DNA of 64,000 nucleotides from Allomeiothermus silvanus DSM 9946 (GCF_000092125.1 NC_014212.1:702001-766000), one strand, 5' to 3'; positions 8,760-17,063 are shown, numbered from the stretch's first letter. The notes: a model not told the origin generated them from the sequence alone. Program-made: numbers and translations.

Positions 8760-9386
8760 ATGAAGTATAAGTTTTGGGGTGTATTCATCAGTCTGATTTG
8801 TGGGGCATTTCTCTTTGTATTTACAGCGGAAGGCCAACAGCAACCGCCCCTCGCGATTAAGGCATTGGTCGAGAAGAAAGTATCCCAACTGCCGGATGGG
8901 CCGCTTTTCTGGCGGATTCAAAACTTTTCTACGCTCGCGGAGGCCCAGGCTGCCGCGGGCCCTTGGGGGTTGGCGGTGGAGGCAGGGGGCAAGGTTTGGC
9001 TCTTCAAGCTTGGCCCTAGAGGTGAAGAGGGTGGTGATAAGGTGGCCGAGGTTGGTCCGCTGCCCCGGGTGGCTGCCTCGGAGTATCTTCTCCGGATCAA
9101 CGAAGCTACCGGCCCTTCCGGCAGCGTTACCGCTGTGCACACCCACCCAGGTTCGGAAGCGCTCTACGTGCTCGCCGGAGAACAGTGCATCCGTACTTCC
9201 CATGGGGTGATGCGGGTGCAAGCTGGACAACCGGCGACCGGACATGAGGCCAATACGCCCATGCAGGTCTCGAGCTGTGGCACGGTAGACCTACACGCCC
9301 TGGTGATGTTTTTGGTGGATGCCACCAAACCTTTTTCCTCCCCGGCTACGTTTCCATCCGGCAACGTGCCCTACGTGCCCTACTAG
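8760..9386 (+). CDS. Secreted cupin-domain protein
   Basis: The 208-residue protein starts with an N-terminal signal or anchor (MKYKFWGVFISLICGAFLFVFTAEG), followed by an extracytoplasmic domain with cupin motifs TAVHTHPGSEALYVLAGE and a later GHEANTPM segment. The reading frame is open for 51 codons upstream, but ATG 8760 is preceded by CAGGAGGTGG and begins the signal peptide. The function is not known; cupins of this kind often bind a metal through the two histidines of HTHPGSE. It follows the LuxR-type regulator in the same direction after about 210 bases. Confidence 0.75.
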   Translation: MKYKFWGVFISLICGAFLFVFTAEGQQQPPLAIKALVEKKVSQLPDGPLFWRIQNFSTLAEAQAAAGPWGLAVEAGGKVWLFKLGPRGEEGGDKVAEVGPLPRVAASEYLLRINEATGPSGSVTAVHTHPGSEALYVLAGEQCIRTSHGVMRVQAGQPATGHEANTPMQVSSCGTVDLHALVMFLVDATKPFSSPATFPSGNVPYVPY

Positions 9387-9438
9387 GGCATAAGAGAGAT
9401 CGAGGCATCGAGCGTGTAGATCAAGTTTGTCTGGGCTT

Positions 9439-9481
9439 CCGCTTGAACCGAGTGTGTAGGCAGTTTGCCCGGTTCAAGCGG
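9439..9481 (+). terminator. Possible stem-loop terminator
   Basis: CCGCTTGAACCG (9439-9450) pairs with CGGTTCAAGCGG (9470-9481) around a 19-base loop, 50 bases after the cupin stop. The following bases are only weakly T-rich (CTATTTCCTTT), so termination efficiency is uncertain. Confidence 0.5.
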
Positions 9482-9535
9482 GCTATTTCCTTTGGGGATA
9501 ACACAGCTACCCTCGGACAGGTGCAGGCAAAAGCC

Positions 9536-10675
9536 TGAACCCGGACAAACACATGTGAGACTCTAAGCTGGGATAAAAAGAGGGGAACCGACCAGGAAAG
9601 GAGGTTCCCCAGGTGCAGTTTACCACCGTTGGCCGAGAGATATGGAGAGGCGCTAGACAAGCACAGAGGCTGGCCGAGGCCAACGCAAGCGACCCAGAGG
9701 TCCAGGAACGTCTGCGCAAGCTCCGACTGGTCAAAGCCCTGCGTGAAAGTAAAAAGAGCTGGAAGGAGATCCAGGACCTGGTCGGGATCAGCCGGGCCAC
9801 CTACCACCGCTGGCAAAAAGCCCTAAAAGAAAAGGGCCTGGCTGGACTCAAACCCCGCTCCCGCCGCCCTAAGCACCTGCGCACAAAGGTCCACTGGACC
9901 CCAGGGCTGCTCATTAGAATAGAAACTCTCCGCAAGGAAAACCCCACCTGGGGACGCTGGTCCATCTGGCTTACCCTCCGCAAGGAGGGTTTCCAGATGA
10001 GCGAACGCACGGTGGGGCGCATCCTGGCCTACCTGGAGAAGCACCGACGTATCGAGAGCGTGGCCGGCTACCTGGCCCGGACTCAAAGAGGGAAGCTAAA
10101 GCGAAGGGTAAACCGGCCCTACGCCAAAAGGAAGCCCCGAGGATACGAGGCCAGGGCTCCTGGGGACCTGGTCCAGGTGGACACCCTCACCCTGACCTTA
10201 GGACCGGGAAGCATGGTCAAGCACTTCTCGGCGATTGACCTCCATAGCCGGTTTGTCCTGGCGGAGGTGCACAGCCGGGCCACGGCTAAGCTTTCTGAGG
10301 GGTTCTTGTCCTTGCTTCTGGCCAGGGCCCCTTTTCCCATCCGGGCCATCCAGGTGGATGGGGGCAGCGAGTTCATGGCCGAGTTTGAGGAGGCCTGCTG
10401 TGCTCTGGGGATTGCCTTGTTTGTGCTACCGCCGAGGAGTCCTAAACTCAATGGTCACGTGGAGCGGATGCAGCGGACCTTCAAGGAGGAGTTCTACACC
10501 CGGCCTTTGCCCACCCCGCTCAGCGAGCTGCAGGCAGAGCTGGATACCTACCTGGACTACTACAACCGCCGAAGGCCTCACATGGCCCTGGGGGGTCTTG
10601 CTCCGCTGGAGTTTTTGGCTAAGATGCAAGAGGAGTCGGTTCCTCAAAGAGTCTCAAATGTGTTGACCGATTACA
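9536..10675 (+). mobile_element. IS481-like insertion sequence, copy 1
   Basis: The element is 1140 bp, bounded by 5-bp target duplications AAGCC (9531-9535 and 10676-10680). Its imperfect terminal inverted repeats run TGAACCCGGACAAACACATG on the left and TGTAATCGGTCAACACATTT on the right (read inward), extending into a shared TGAGACTCT. It encodes one transposase in the direction of hera. The sequence appears the same as copies 2 and 3, which suggests recent spread. It contains no CTCGAG hexamer, unlike the host genes around it. Confidence 0.93.
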
Positions 10676-10695
10676 AAGCCTTGAATTTCTCGTAG
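9613..10695 (+). CDS. IS481-like DDE transposase (copy 1)
   Basis: The 360-residue protein has an N-terminal helix-turn-helix region (KSWKEIQDLVGISRATYHRW, about 48-67), a basic linker and an integrase core (rve fold). The DDE residues are D in VQVDTLTL, D in IQVDGGSEF and E in GHVERMQRTF. The start is GTG 9613 after AAAGGAGG. The frame runs through the right end of the element: residues after TDY (KALNFS) and the stop come from host DNA. The transposase therefore carries a tail that depends on where the element lands. Confidence 0.93.
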   Translation: MQFTTVGREIWRGARQAQRLAEANASDPEVQERLRKLRLVKALRESKKSWKEIQDLVGISRATYHRWQKALKEKGLAGLKPRSRRPKHLRTKVHWTPGLLIRIETLRKENPTWGRWSIWLTLRKEGFQMSERTVGRILAYLEKHRRIESVAGYLARTQRGKLKRRVNRPYAKRKPRGYEARAPGDLVQVDTLTLTLGPGSMVKHFSAIDLHSRFVLAEVHSRATAKLSEGFLSLLLARAPFPIRAIQVDGGSEFMAEFEEACCALGIALFVLPPRSPKLNGHVERMQRTFKEEFYTRPLPTPLSELQAELDTYLDYYNRRRPHMALGGLAPLEFLAKMQEESVPQRVSNVLTDYKALNFS

Positions 10696-10709
10696 ATATC
10701 CGTCATACT
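10681..10709 (+). promoter_or_regulatory. Likely hera promoter, directly beside the IS
   Basis: TTGAAT (10681-10686), 17 bases, then CATACT (10704-10709) resembles a sigma-A promoter. The -35 begins on the first base after the target duplication, and the first base of the -10 is 29 bases from the last base of the IS, the same offset as in the other two copies. Confidence 0.6.
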
Positions 10710-10877
10710 AGAGCGGTTGTGCCTTAGGGCAGAACATCCCCTTACAAAAACCAGTGGGTTTTCGGACGGGGATTGGTGCGCTAACGTGCACTAATGGGCT
10801 GAAAACCGTGAAGTCCCCGCTTAGGGTTAGCGCAAGCGTGTTCTTTCGGGGTAGCGGTGAAGCCCTGGAGGACTTAA
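10710..10877 (+). promoter_or_regulatory. Long structured 5' leader of the RNA helicase gene
   Basis: No gene is seen between the promoter and the helicase start. The stretch can fold: TGCGCTAAC (10777-10785) pairs with GTTAGCGCA (10826-10834), and AAAACC pairs with GGTTTT near 10745-10762. CTGGAGGA lies just before ATG 10878. A structured leader on an RNA helicase gene could allow autoregulation, but that is inference. Confidence 0.4.
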
Positions 10878-12494
10878 ATGGAGTTCAAAGATTTTGCTTT
10901 GCGGCCCGAGGTGCTGGCTGCCCTCGAGGCCAAGGGTTTCACAACCCCCACCGCCATCCAAGCGCAGGCCATTCCCCTAGCCCTGGAGGGTAGGGACGTG
11001 TTAGGCCAGGCCCGTACCGGCACCGGAAAGACCCTGGCCTTCGCTTTGCCTATTGCGCATAAGCTCGAGGCGCCGTTTCGCGGCGATAGCCGGGTGGCTT
11101 CTCGCCAACGGGGCCGTCCCCCGCGGGCTTTTATTCTCACCCCTACCCGCGAATTGGCCCTGCAGGTCGCGGGTGAGCTAGCTTGGGTGGCGCCGCACTT
11201 GCACGTGTTGCCCATTTATGGCGGCACTGGGTACGGTTCTCAGGCCGAGGGGCTGCGGCGCGGCGCGGATGTGGTGGTCGCCACCCCGGGTCGGGCCATC
11301 GACTATCTGAATCAGGGCATCCTGGATCTTTCTCATGTCGAGATCGCTGTGCTCGACGAGGCTGACGAGATGCTCTCGATGGGCTTCGAGGAAGATGTAG
11401 AAAAACTGCTGGGCGCGACCCCGGCTTCACGCCAGACTTTCCTCTTCTCGGCCACCGTGCCAAGCTGGGCCAAGCGCCTGGCCGAACGTTACATGCGGGA
11501 TCCCGTCCATGTCAACGTGGTCAAGGACGAGCAGGTGAGCTACGAGGAACTGGCCCTACAAGCCCCCCTGCAGACTCGTTTGAACACCCTAACCGACGTG
11601 ATCTTTGCCTATGCCCCTGAGCGTACCATCGTCTTTACTCGTACCAAGGCTGAGGTGGATGAGCTGGCCACGGGCTTGCAAGCCCGTGGCATTGGGGCAG
11701 CGCCCATTCACGGCGACATGAGCCAGCGCGAGCGCGAGCGGGTGCTGGGCCGTTTCCGCGAAGGTACCGATACCGTACTGGTCGCCACCGACGTGGCCGC
11801 CAGGGGCCTGGACATCCCCGAGGTGGACCTGGTGGTGCATTTTCGGCTTCCTGAGAAGGCCGAGCCTTACCAGCACCGCTCAGGGCGTACTGGCCGGGCA
11901 GGGCGGAGTGGCCGGGTCATCCTGTTCTACGGGCCGCGCGAGCGCCGTGAGCTGGAGAACCTCGAGTATGCCGTCAAACGCCGCTTCAAACGGGTCAATC
12001 CGCCCACCCCTGAGGAGGTACAGGAGGCCAAGTGGCAGAGGTTGCTGGCCCGTCTCGCCAAGCAACCCCCCCATGAGCGCGCCCCCTGGCGCGAGCTGGC
12101 AGATCGGTTGGTGAATGACCGCGAGGCCATTGCCGGGCTCTTGGCGTTCATGCTGGGCACCGTTTCGGCCCCTAAGAGCCTCATCACCGGCGAGGAAGGC
12201 TTGGTCACGGTGAAGCTCAGCGGGCAGCGCCTTACCATTGCGCGGGTGGTGGCGGTGCTTAAGAAAGCTGGGGCGGGCCGGATCGGGCGGATCGTGCTCT
12301 CCCAGGACGCCGCTTATATCGACGTGCAGGCCGACGAACTCGAATCCATCCAGCAAAACTTGAGCGAGTTCCACCTCTCCCGTGCCCACGAGGTCCCGGC
12401 GGAAAGCCCCTCGCGCGAGCGCCGCGAGAGCGAAGGCCGGACTCCCCGGCGGGAGCGTTCCTACTCGGAGCGTCGCCGGGTAGTCTCCCGCTAA
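10878..12494 (+). CDS. hera: DEAD-box ATP-dependent RNA helicase, Hera type
   Basis: The 538-residue helicase shows all core motifs: the Q motif (FTTPTAIQAQAIP), motif I ARTGTGKT (45-52), PTRELA, DEAD (160-163), SAT, and motif VI HRSGRTGRAGR. A dimerization stretch and an RNA-recognition-like domain follow (roughly residues 420-500), ending in an Arg/Glu/Ser-rich tail. This layout matches Hera of Thermus thermophilus, a dimeric helicase that binds RNase P RNA and 23S rRNA fragments. It likely remodels structured RNA in ribosome assembly. The gene is preceded by a long leader, and IS copy 1 lies just upstream of its promoter. Confidence 0.93.
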   Translation: MEFKDFALRPEVLAALEAKGFTTPTAIQAQAIPLALEGRDVLGQARTGTGKTLAFALPIAHKLEAPFRGDSRVASRQRGRPPRAFILTPTRELALQVAGELAWVAPHLHVLPIYGGTGYGSQAEGLRRGADVVVATPGRAIDYLNQGILDLSHVEIAVLDEADEMLSMGFEEDVEKLLGATPASRQTFLFSATVPSWAKRLAERYMRDPVHVNVVKDEQVSYEELALQAPLQTRLNTLTDVIFAYAPERTIVFTRTKAEVDELATGLQARGIGAAPIHGDMSQRERERVLGRFREGTDTVLVATDVAARGLDIPEVDLVVHFRLPEKAEPYQHRSGRTGRAGRSGRVILFYGPRERRELENLEYAVKRRFKRVNPPTPEEVQEAKWQRLLARLAKQPPHERAPWRELADRLVNDREAIAGLLAFMLGTVSAPKSLITGEEGLVTVKLSGQRLTIARVVAVLKKAGAGRIGRIVLSQDAAYIDVQADELESIQQNLSEFHLSRAHEVPAESPSRERRESEGRTPRRERSYSERRRVVSR

Positions 12495-12505
12495 ATTTGT
12501 CCTTG

Positions 12506-12529
12506 GTCGGCGTATCCCGCCGACTTTCC
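12506..12529 (+). terminator. Terminator after the helicase gene
   Basis: GTCGGCG (12506-12512), a 5-base loop and CGCCGAC (12518-12524) form a 7-bp stem followed by TTTCCT. It sits between the convergent helicase and acetyltransferase genes. Confidence 0.6.
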
Positions 12530-12541
12530 TGTCAGCCGGGC

Positions 12542-13564
12542 TTACCGCTCGAGGTAGGCTCTGGCTTTGGCAGTTTCTACCTGCCAGACAGTGGAGGAGA
12601 GATAGGGTTTGAAGCCCAGCTCGCGGTTGATCTTGAGCATGGGGGCGTTGGAGTCGGCGTTGCCGGTACGGACAAAGCGAGCCTGGGGCATCTCGCGCAG
12701 CACCTTCTCGAGCATGGTTGCTTTGAGCCAGCGGCTTAGGCCATGGCCGCGGAACTCGGGCTCTACCCCAGTGCCTTGTTGGTACAGGATTTGGGGACGG
12801 CTGGGGTTCCAGGTGATCTCGCTGTATCCAGCAAACCGCCCGTCCGGGGCTTTGACCCAGTAGGTCCAGCGCTGGTTCCCGGCGGCAAACAGTGAGCCCT
12901 CCATCTGCCGCACGTGTTCCGGGGTGTATTTGAAGTCCTCCACCTCCAGGTTGTCGCGGGGAGCGGTGTTCATCACCTGCAAAAACCTGGCGAATGCCGC
13001 AAGCTCGGCCTCTGGGTAAGGGCCCTCCCAGAACCCCAGGGTGTAGCCGCTGGCTTTCCCTCGCTCTATCCAACTGTGAATTAGGCTGGGGTCGAGCTCC
13101 CTTAGGTCGAGCTGGTTGGTGTGGGTCTCGAGCCCCCGCGCCGCCCCGATCTGCTCCATGAAGGCGGCCCCGGCTGGCACCCGCTCGTTGGTGTTGGTGA
13201 GCATAAGCCGTTTTCCGGTTCGCTCGGCGGTCTCCACCACATAGCGGAGCAGCTCCTTGCCGAGCCCTTGGCGACGGTAGGAGGGCAGCACCTGGATGGT
13301 GAAATCGAGGAGGTGCCGGTTCTCCTCGAGTTCGAGATAATCTGCGTTGCCTGCCGCGACGATCTCCTCACCCTCCCAGAAGGCCCAAGCCACCACTTGT
13401 ACGAAATCAGGGATGTTTTTCCAACTGGCAATGCGCTCTTCCAAAGAGAGGGGTGGATCATCGGGCAGCACCTCCGAGCGCATCCGGTTCCAGAACTCAG
13501 TCATGGCCCGGTACTCGGCCTGGCTGGCGCTGCGGGGACTGATCGGGCGTAACTCCAAGGTCAA
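12542..13564 (-). CDS. GNAT family N-acetyltransferase with two GNAT domains
   Basis: The 340-residue cytoplasmic protein carries two acetyltransferase-like domains. In the first, IQVLPSYRRQGLGKELLRYVVE is the acetyl-CoA-binding V/I-x-x-x-x-R-G-x-G segment. In the second, GVEPEFRGHGLSRWLKATML is the matching segment. Double-GNAT proteins include mycothiol synthase and several amine-modifying enzymes, but this length and motif set do not identify the acceptor. It is probably a single-gene unit: a GGATCC-TCC site precedes the start and a stem-loop lies between it and the next minus-strand gene. Confidence 0.85.
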   Translation of the reverse strand: MTLELRPISPRSASQAEYRAMTEFWNRMRSEVLPDDPPLSLEERIASWKNIPDFVQVVAWAFWEGEEIVAAGNADYLELEENRHLLDFTIQVLPSYRRQGLGKELLRYVVETAERTGKRLMLTNTNERVPAGAAFMEQIGAARGLETHTNQLDLRELDPSLIHSWIERGKASGYTLGFWEGPYPEAELAAFARFLQVMNTAPRDNLEVEDFKYTPEHVRQMEGSLFAAGNQRWTYWVKAPDGRFAGYSEITWNPSRPQILYQQGTGVEPEFRGHGLSRWLKATMLEKVLREMPQARFVRTGNADSNAPMLKINRELGFKPYLSSTVWQVETAKARAYLER

Positions 13565-13585
13565 GGGATCCTCCTTTGAACAGGT

Positions 13586-13620
13586 CTCGAGCCCCGGGGC
13601 CTGCGGGGGCGGGGCTCGAG
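13586..13620 (-). terminator. GC-rich stem-loop between two minus-strand genes
   Basis: CTCGAGCCCC (13586-13595) pairs with GGGGCTCGAG (13611-13620). It lies just after the stop of the small membrane protein gene and before the acetyltransferase start. There is no T-run, so it may be a processing or weak termination signal. Confidence 0.45.
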
Positions 13621-13627
13621 GGTTTGT

Positions 13628-13939
13628 TTAGCTGCGGAGGAGCTTGCGGGTGTCCCGCCCCCGGGTAAGGAGCCAGATCCCCAGCACGATCACCGCGATG
13701 GGCAGCGCCCAGTGCAGCAAGAAGCCTAGGAGCGAGAACACCCCGCCCACCAGTGCCCCGATCAGGCCTAGCACCAGCCCCAACACCCCCACTACGATCG
13801 CCACAGGTAGGGCAATCACCCCCAAGACGAGGGCCAACGGTAGAGCGAGGATCGCGAAGATGACCCCCAGAATCGGGCCTAAGAGCCCGGTTGCCAGAAG
13901 AATCCCACCGATCAGGAGAATCCACCCAAGCGTCTGCAT
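13628..13939 (-). CDS. Small multi-pass membrane protein, unknown function
   Basis: The 103-residue product is almost entirely hydrophobic, with three to four predicted membrane segments rich in Leu, Ile, Val and Gly and a short basic tail (TRGRDTRKLLRS). I do not recognise the family. The frame extends seven codons upstream to a TTG, but ATG 13939 is chosen because the -10 box TACAAT ends 9 bases before it, which implies a leaderless message, and no Shine-Dalgarno is present. Its promoter closely resembles that of the small gene and DUF4097 gene at 50639-51638, so the two may be co-regulated. Confidence 0.65.
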   Translation of the reverse strand: MQTLGWILLIGGILLATGLLGPILGVIFAILALPLALVLGVIALPVAIVVGVLGLVLGLIGALVGGVFSLLGFLLHWALPIAVIVLGIWLLTRGRDTRKLLRS

Positions 13940-13948
13940 AGCAATAGA

Positions 13949-13977
13949 ATTGTAAATCAAGTTTTATATAATGTCAA
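13949..13977 (-). promoter_or_regulatory. Strong AT-rich promoter, shared motif copy 1
   Basis: On the minus strand TTGACA (13977-13972), 17 bases containing TATATAAAACT, then TACAAT (13954-13949). The flanking and spacer bases match those at 51660-51692 far more than two random promoters would. The AT-rich block extends to about 14010. Confidence 0.75.
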
Positions 13978-14108
13978 CATTTTATTTACTTTTTATAAAT
14001 CAACAAAAAGTCAGGCCCTAGGGTTGAGGCGGGGATGGGCAGATCGGCAGGGCCGAGTTCCTCGAGCTTGGCCCTTAGCGTACTGCCATGTATGCGGATA
14101 GGGAAGCT

Positions 14109-14513
14109 TCAGCGATCGAGAAAGCGGCTGCGCAGGGCAGGGGTGGGGACCATGCAGCTTTCTCGCCTGCCAAAGATGCGGTAGCGATGGCGGGCCACCC
14201 AGCGATAGACCCAGTCGCGCCAGGGTCTGGGAATCCAGCGAAAGATGTAAGCCCAGCCCCATACCCCTCCCAGCCGGTGGAGGATGTACAAAGCAGCGTC
14301 AGACTCGAGGTAGACTCGGTTGTCCTCGAGCACCACCACGCTTTCCGCCAGGGCTTGCGCGGCCTTAATCCCGTGCTCGGCCAACAGCCGCTGCCCAGCC
14401 TCAGACTGCTGCGAGGTGAACAGAAACCTCTCCTGTGGGTCATGCCGCAGGATAAACTGCACCACCCCGTTGCAGAGGTTGCACACCCCGTCGAAGAGGA
14501 CGATGGTTTTCAT
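14109..14513 (-). CDS. DCC family thiol-disulfide oxidoreductase (DUF393)
   Basis: The 134-residue protein opens with VLFDGVCNLCNGVVQF, whose DxxCxxC pattern (D, C and C within residues 8-14) defines the DCC family. The fold is thioredoxin-like, and a conserved GxxAxxW-like C-terminal region follows. Members are predicted thiol oxidoreductases, often near membrane electron-transfer genes, with no settled substrate. The gene stands alone, with about 170 bases of AT-rich non-coding DNA downstream. Confidence 0.85.
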   Translation of the reverse strand: MKTIVLFDGVCNLCNGVVQFILRHDPQERFLFTSQQSEAGQRLLAEHGIKAAQALAESVVVLEDNRVYLESDAALYILHRLGGVWGWAYIFRWIPRPWRDWVYRWVARHRYRIFGRRESCMVPTPALRSRFLDR

Positions 14514-14575
14514 AGCTCGAACTTAGTCGGTTTCGGCATCTTGCGCAGTGAGTCAAACGACCGTCGTGCTAAGGC

Positions 14576-14631
14576 GCTATACGTCTTACGTCAAAAAATC
14601 CCTAGGAAGCTTTTAGCGTAAGACGTATAGC
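14576..14631. repeat. 15-bp inverted repeat upstream of moaA
   Basis: GCTATACGTCTTACG (14576-14590) and CGTAAGACGTATAGC (14617-14631) are perfect reverse complements around 26 bases. The words ACGTAAGACGTA and GGCGTATGACGTAAGAC recur at 58740-58760, so this belongs to a family of short intergenic repeats. Confidence 0.6.
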
Positions 14632-14741
14632 CTTCGGCGTACGACCCGACATTTGTAATTTGCCCGACCTGCTACGCTGGGCGTGTTGCATTAGAATGCG
14701 ATACGACCTTACCCGGGGGACCCCCTAGGAGGGGGGCTGGC

Positions 14742-15716
14742 ATGAAGCTACTCGACAACTACGGGCGAATCATCAAGGATTTACGGCTTTCGGTTACGCC
14801 CCGCTGTAACCTGCACTGCCTATACTGCCACCCCTTGGACTGGGAGCAGAGCGAGCCCCCTGGGACCCTCACAGTGGAGGATGTGCGAAACTTCCTCGCT
14901 GCCATGCGCCTGCTGGGCCTCGAGTCGGTGCGGTTTACCGGTGGTGAACCTCTGGTGCGCAAAGAGCTATCCCAGATGATCGAGGCAGCCCGCGAGGTCG
15001 GTGTGCCCGACATCGCGATCACCACCAACGGGATGCTCTTCAAGCGCAAAGCCAAGGAGCTGGTGGGTGCCGGGTTGGGACGCATCAACCTCTCGATGGA
15101 TGCGGTAACACCCGAGGTCTTCAAGACCATGACCCGGGGTGGGGACGTGAAGCGGGTCTGGGAAGCCATCGAGACGGCCTGGGAACTGAACTTGCACCCG
15201 GTAAAAATCAACGCCGTGATGATCCGCGGTATGAACGAGGCAGAGGTCATCCCGCTGGCCTCACTCTCGCTGGATAAGCCCCTGCACGTGCGCTTTCTGG
15301 AGTACATGCACCTCGACAACTCCAACCCCGAACTTTACCGTGCGCGCTTTGTTGCCGGGGCCGAGACCAAGGCCAAAATCGAGGCCCACTTTGGCCCGCT
15401 CCAGAAATTGGAAACCGACCCCAGCGCCCCGGCACGGGTCTACCAGATCCCCGGCGCGGTAGGCACGATCGGTTTTATCAACCCGGTGGCCGAACCCTTC
15501 TGCTCGAACTGCTCGCGGCTGCGTCTGACCTCGGATAAGAAGATCCGCCCTTGCTTGCTCACCGACCTCGAGCTGGACATCGCCTGGGCCTTTGAAGCAG
15601 AGAACTCGCTAGAGGCCCTGGTAGACGCCATCCTCCTGGCTACCGACCGCAAGCCCGCTTTTGGCAACACCCTGCCCAAGCTGCGTGAGCGGGTGATGGT
15701 GGGGATCGGTGGTTAG
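14742..15716 (+). CDS. moaA: GTP 3',8-cyclase MoaA (molybdenum cofactor synthesis)
   Basis: The 324-residue radical-SAM enzyme converts GTP to the cyclic intermediate of molybdopterin. The N-terminal cluster motif CNLHCLYC supplies C22, C26 and C29; the SAM-binding TGGEP follows at 66-70. The second cluster, unique to MoaA, uses C254, C257 and C271 (FCSNCSRLR, then IRPC). The chain ends in the Gly-Gly pair needed for activity in characterised MoaA proteins. AGGAGG lies 9 bases before ATG 14742. No other cofactor genes are in the window, so its partner MoaC must be elsewhere. Confidence 0.95.
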   Translation: MKLLDNYGRIIKDLRLSVTPRCNLHCLYCHPLDWEQSEPPGTLTVEDVRNFLAAMRLLGLESVRFTGGEPLVRKELSQMIEAAREVGVPDIAITTNGMLFKRKAKELVGAGLGRINLSMDAVTPEVFKTMTRGGDVKRVWEAIETAWELNLHPVKINAVMIRGMNEAEVIPLASLSLDKPLHVRFLEYMHLDNSNPELYRARFVAGAETKAKIEAHFGPLQKLETDPSAPARVYQIPGAVGTIGFINPVAEPFCSNCSRLRLTSDKKIRPCLLTDLELDIAWAFEAENSLEALVDAILLATDRKPAFGNTLPKLRERVMVGIGG

Positions 15717-16250
15717 GGTGCGACCAGCTTAGCCACGCTAAAACTCAAACCAGGGAGGATTGAAACCGCGACCTTCTCGGACGAAGAGAAGATGGTGGCT
15801 TCCTCTTCACCTTCCTCCCAGACAAAAACTTTTTGCTCCAGTGGGTCAACGACCCAGTACACCTTGACCCCATACTTTTGGTACAGGCGGCGCTTGGTTT
15901 GGAGATCGTAGCTGCGGTTGTTAGGCGAGAGGATTTCTACCACCCAATCCGGTGCGCCGTCCACGTACTTTTCCCGATGATCTGCGCTCTCTCGTTTGAT
16001 ATGTAAAGAAGATCGGGCTGCACACCATCGCTGAGCGAGAAGCGTACGTCAAAGGGGGCAAAGAAAACTTCACCGACGGAGTTTTGCTCGAGGTAATTCC
16101 CCACGGCGACGACCAGGCGGCGCAGGATGCGCTGATGATGGCGGGTGGGCGATGGCGACGCGTAGAGTTCCCCCCGATAACCTCCCGGCGCTTCCCATCG
16201 TCGGGGAAATTATCCAGGTCATCTACAGTGAATTTCACCGGGCGGGTCAT
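15713..16250 (-). pseudogene. Uma2 family endonuclease-like gene with two frameshifts
   Basis: Three frame segments join into one Uma2 (DUF820, PD-(D/E)xK fold) protein: the start MTRPVKFTVDDLDNFPDDGKR, a middle piece with FAPFDVRFSLSDGVQPDLLY, and the end with GAPDWVVEILSPNN and YWVVDP. The breaks fall in a run of six C at 16170-16175 and a run of four T at 15969-15972; one more base in each would restore the frame. Either the gene is recently dead or the assembly has homopolymer errors. The start has a leaderless-type TATACT six bases upstream. The stop overlaps the moaA stop. Confidence 0.85.
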
Positions 16251-16431
16251 AAAAACAGTATAGACCGTTTAGGGTTTGCCCTCGGAGAGTGCAGATGCGG
16301 GATGTCCTGGTAGCGGCCCGCCGGTAAGCGCCTTCGGTCAAGTCCATTTGGACGGCCTCTTGGGAATCCCGCTGGGGGGTGGTGAAAAGCCATCAGCCTC
16401 GCCGTCTGGCAGAGCCGCTGACCTGGAACCC
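16251..16431. other. Short gene-free stretch
   Basis: No supported gene is seen. The only signal is the -10-like TATACT (16262-16257, minus strand) that serves the broken Uma2 gene. Confidence 0.4.
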
Positions 16432-16479
16432 AAAAACGACCGGGGCTCGAGTGCGGCGGTTGCTGCCCGCTCGAGCCCC
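16432..16479 (-). terminator. Terminator of the pyrophosphatase gene
   Basis: GGGGCTCGAG (16442-16451) pairs with CTCGAGCCCC (16470-16479) just after the ppa stop. On the minus strand the stem is followed within 6 bases by TTTTT (16436-16432). Confidence 0.7.
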
Positions 16480-16485
16480 CCCTCT

Positions 16486-17025
16486 TCAGCGGTCTTTGGC
16501 TGCCTTGAAGCGTTCGATGCAGGCTTTGATCTCCTGCACGGCCCGCTCCCGGCCCTCCCAGCCAGTCACCTTGACCCACTTGCCTTTGTGGGCCTCGAGG
16601 GCCTTGTAGGTCTCGAAGAAGTTCTGGATTTCGGCCTTGGTGGCAGCAGGTACATCGGATAGATCCTGGATGTGATCCCAGCGGGGGTCTTCGGCTATTA
16701 CCCCCAAAACCTTGGCATCGCCGCCCTTTTCGTCTTGCATATCTACCATGCCGATGATCCGCACGTCCACGACTACCCCCGGCAGCAGCGGGTAAGTCGA
16801 GAGGATGATTCCATCCAAGGGGTCGCCGTCCTCCGCGAGCGTAGAGGGGATGAAGCCGTAGTCGCCGGGGTAGAACTGGGCGGTGGGGAGTACCCGGTCG
16901 AGCTTGATGGCCTCTAAGTCGGGGTCGTATTCGTATTTGTTGGTCGAGCCACGGGGGATCTCGATGACCATGTGCACGACTTCGGGGGCTTTTTTGCCGA
17001 CCGGCAAATTCTTGAGGTTCGCCAT
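16486..17025 (-). CDS. ppa: Inorganic pyrophosphatase
   Basis: The 179-residue family I enzyme hydrolyses pyrophosphate and drives biosynthesis forward. The signature GDPLDGIIL, with its metal-binding aspartates, is present, as are IPRGSTNKYEYD, DRVLPTAQFYPGDYGFIP and EDPRWDHIQD. Length matches bacterial hexameric enzymes. The start ATG 17025 lies 9 bases after a TAGAAT -10 box, so the message is probably leaderless. IS copy 2 has inserted directly upstream of this promoter, within a 23-bp tandem repeat. Confidence 0.96.
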   Translation of the reverse strand: MANLKNLPVGKKAPEVVHMVIEIPRGSTNKYEYDPDLEAIKLDRVLPTAQFYPGDYGFIPSTLAEDGDPLDGIILSTYPLLPGVVVDVRIIGMVDMQDEKGGDAKVLGVIAEDPRWDHIQDLSDVPAATKAEIQNFFETYKALEAHKGKWVKVTGWEGRERAVQEIKACIERFKAAKDR

Positions 17026-17034
17026 AGCGGGAGT

Positions 17035-17063
17035 ATTCTAACCGTTCGAGGTGGGGACTTGTA
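17035..17063 (-). promoter_or_regulatory. ppa promoter next to IS copy 2
   Basis: TAGAAT (17040-17035, minus strand) is nine bases from the ppa ATG. The hexamer 17 bases upstream is TACAAG (17063-17058), a weak -35, and it begins right after the 5-bp target duplication. The IS end at 17069 is again 29 bases from the first base of the -10. Confidence 0.6.

Noticed and set aside
10745-10762. AAAACC/GGTTTT hairpin as a terminator before hera
   Set aside because: The stem is only 6 bp and AT-rich, followed by CGG rather than a T-run. It is treated as part of the leader.
11880-13073. A 397-codon open frame on the minus strand across the end of hera and the GNAT gene
   Set aside because: It is antisense to two genes with clear family motifs, has biased composition and crosses their junction. 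It is a shadow of high-GC coding DNA.
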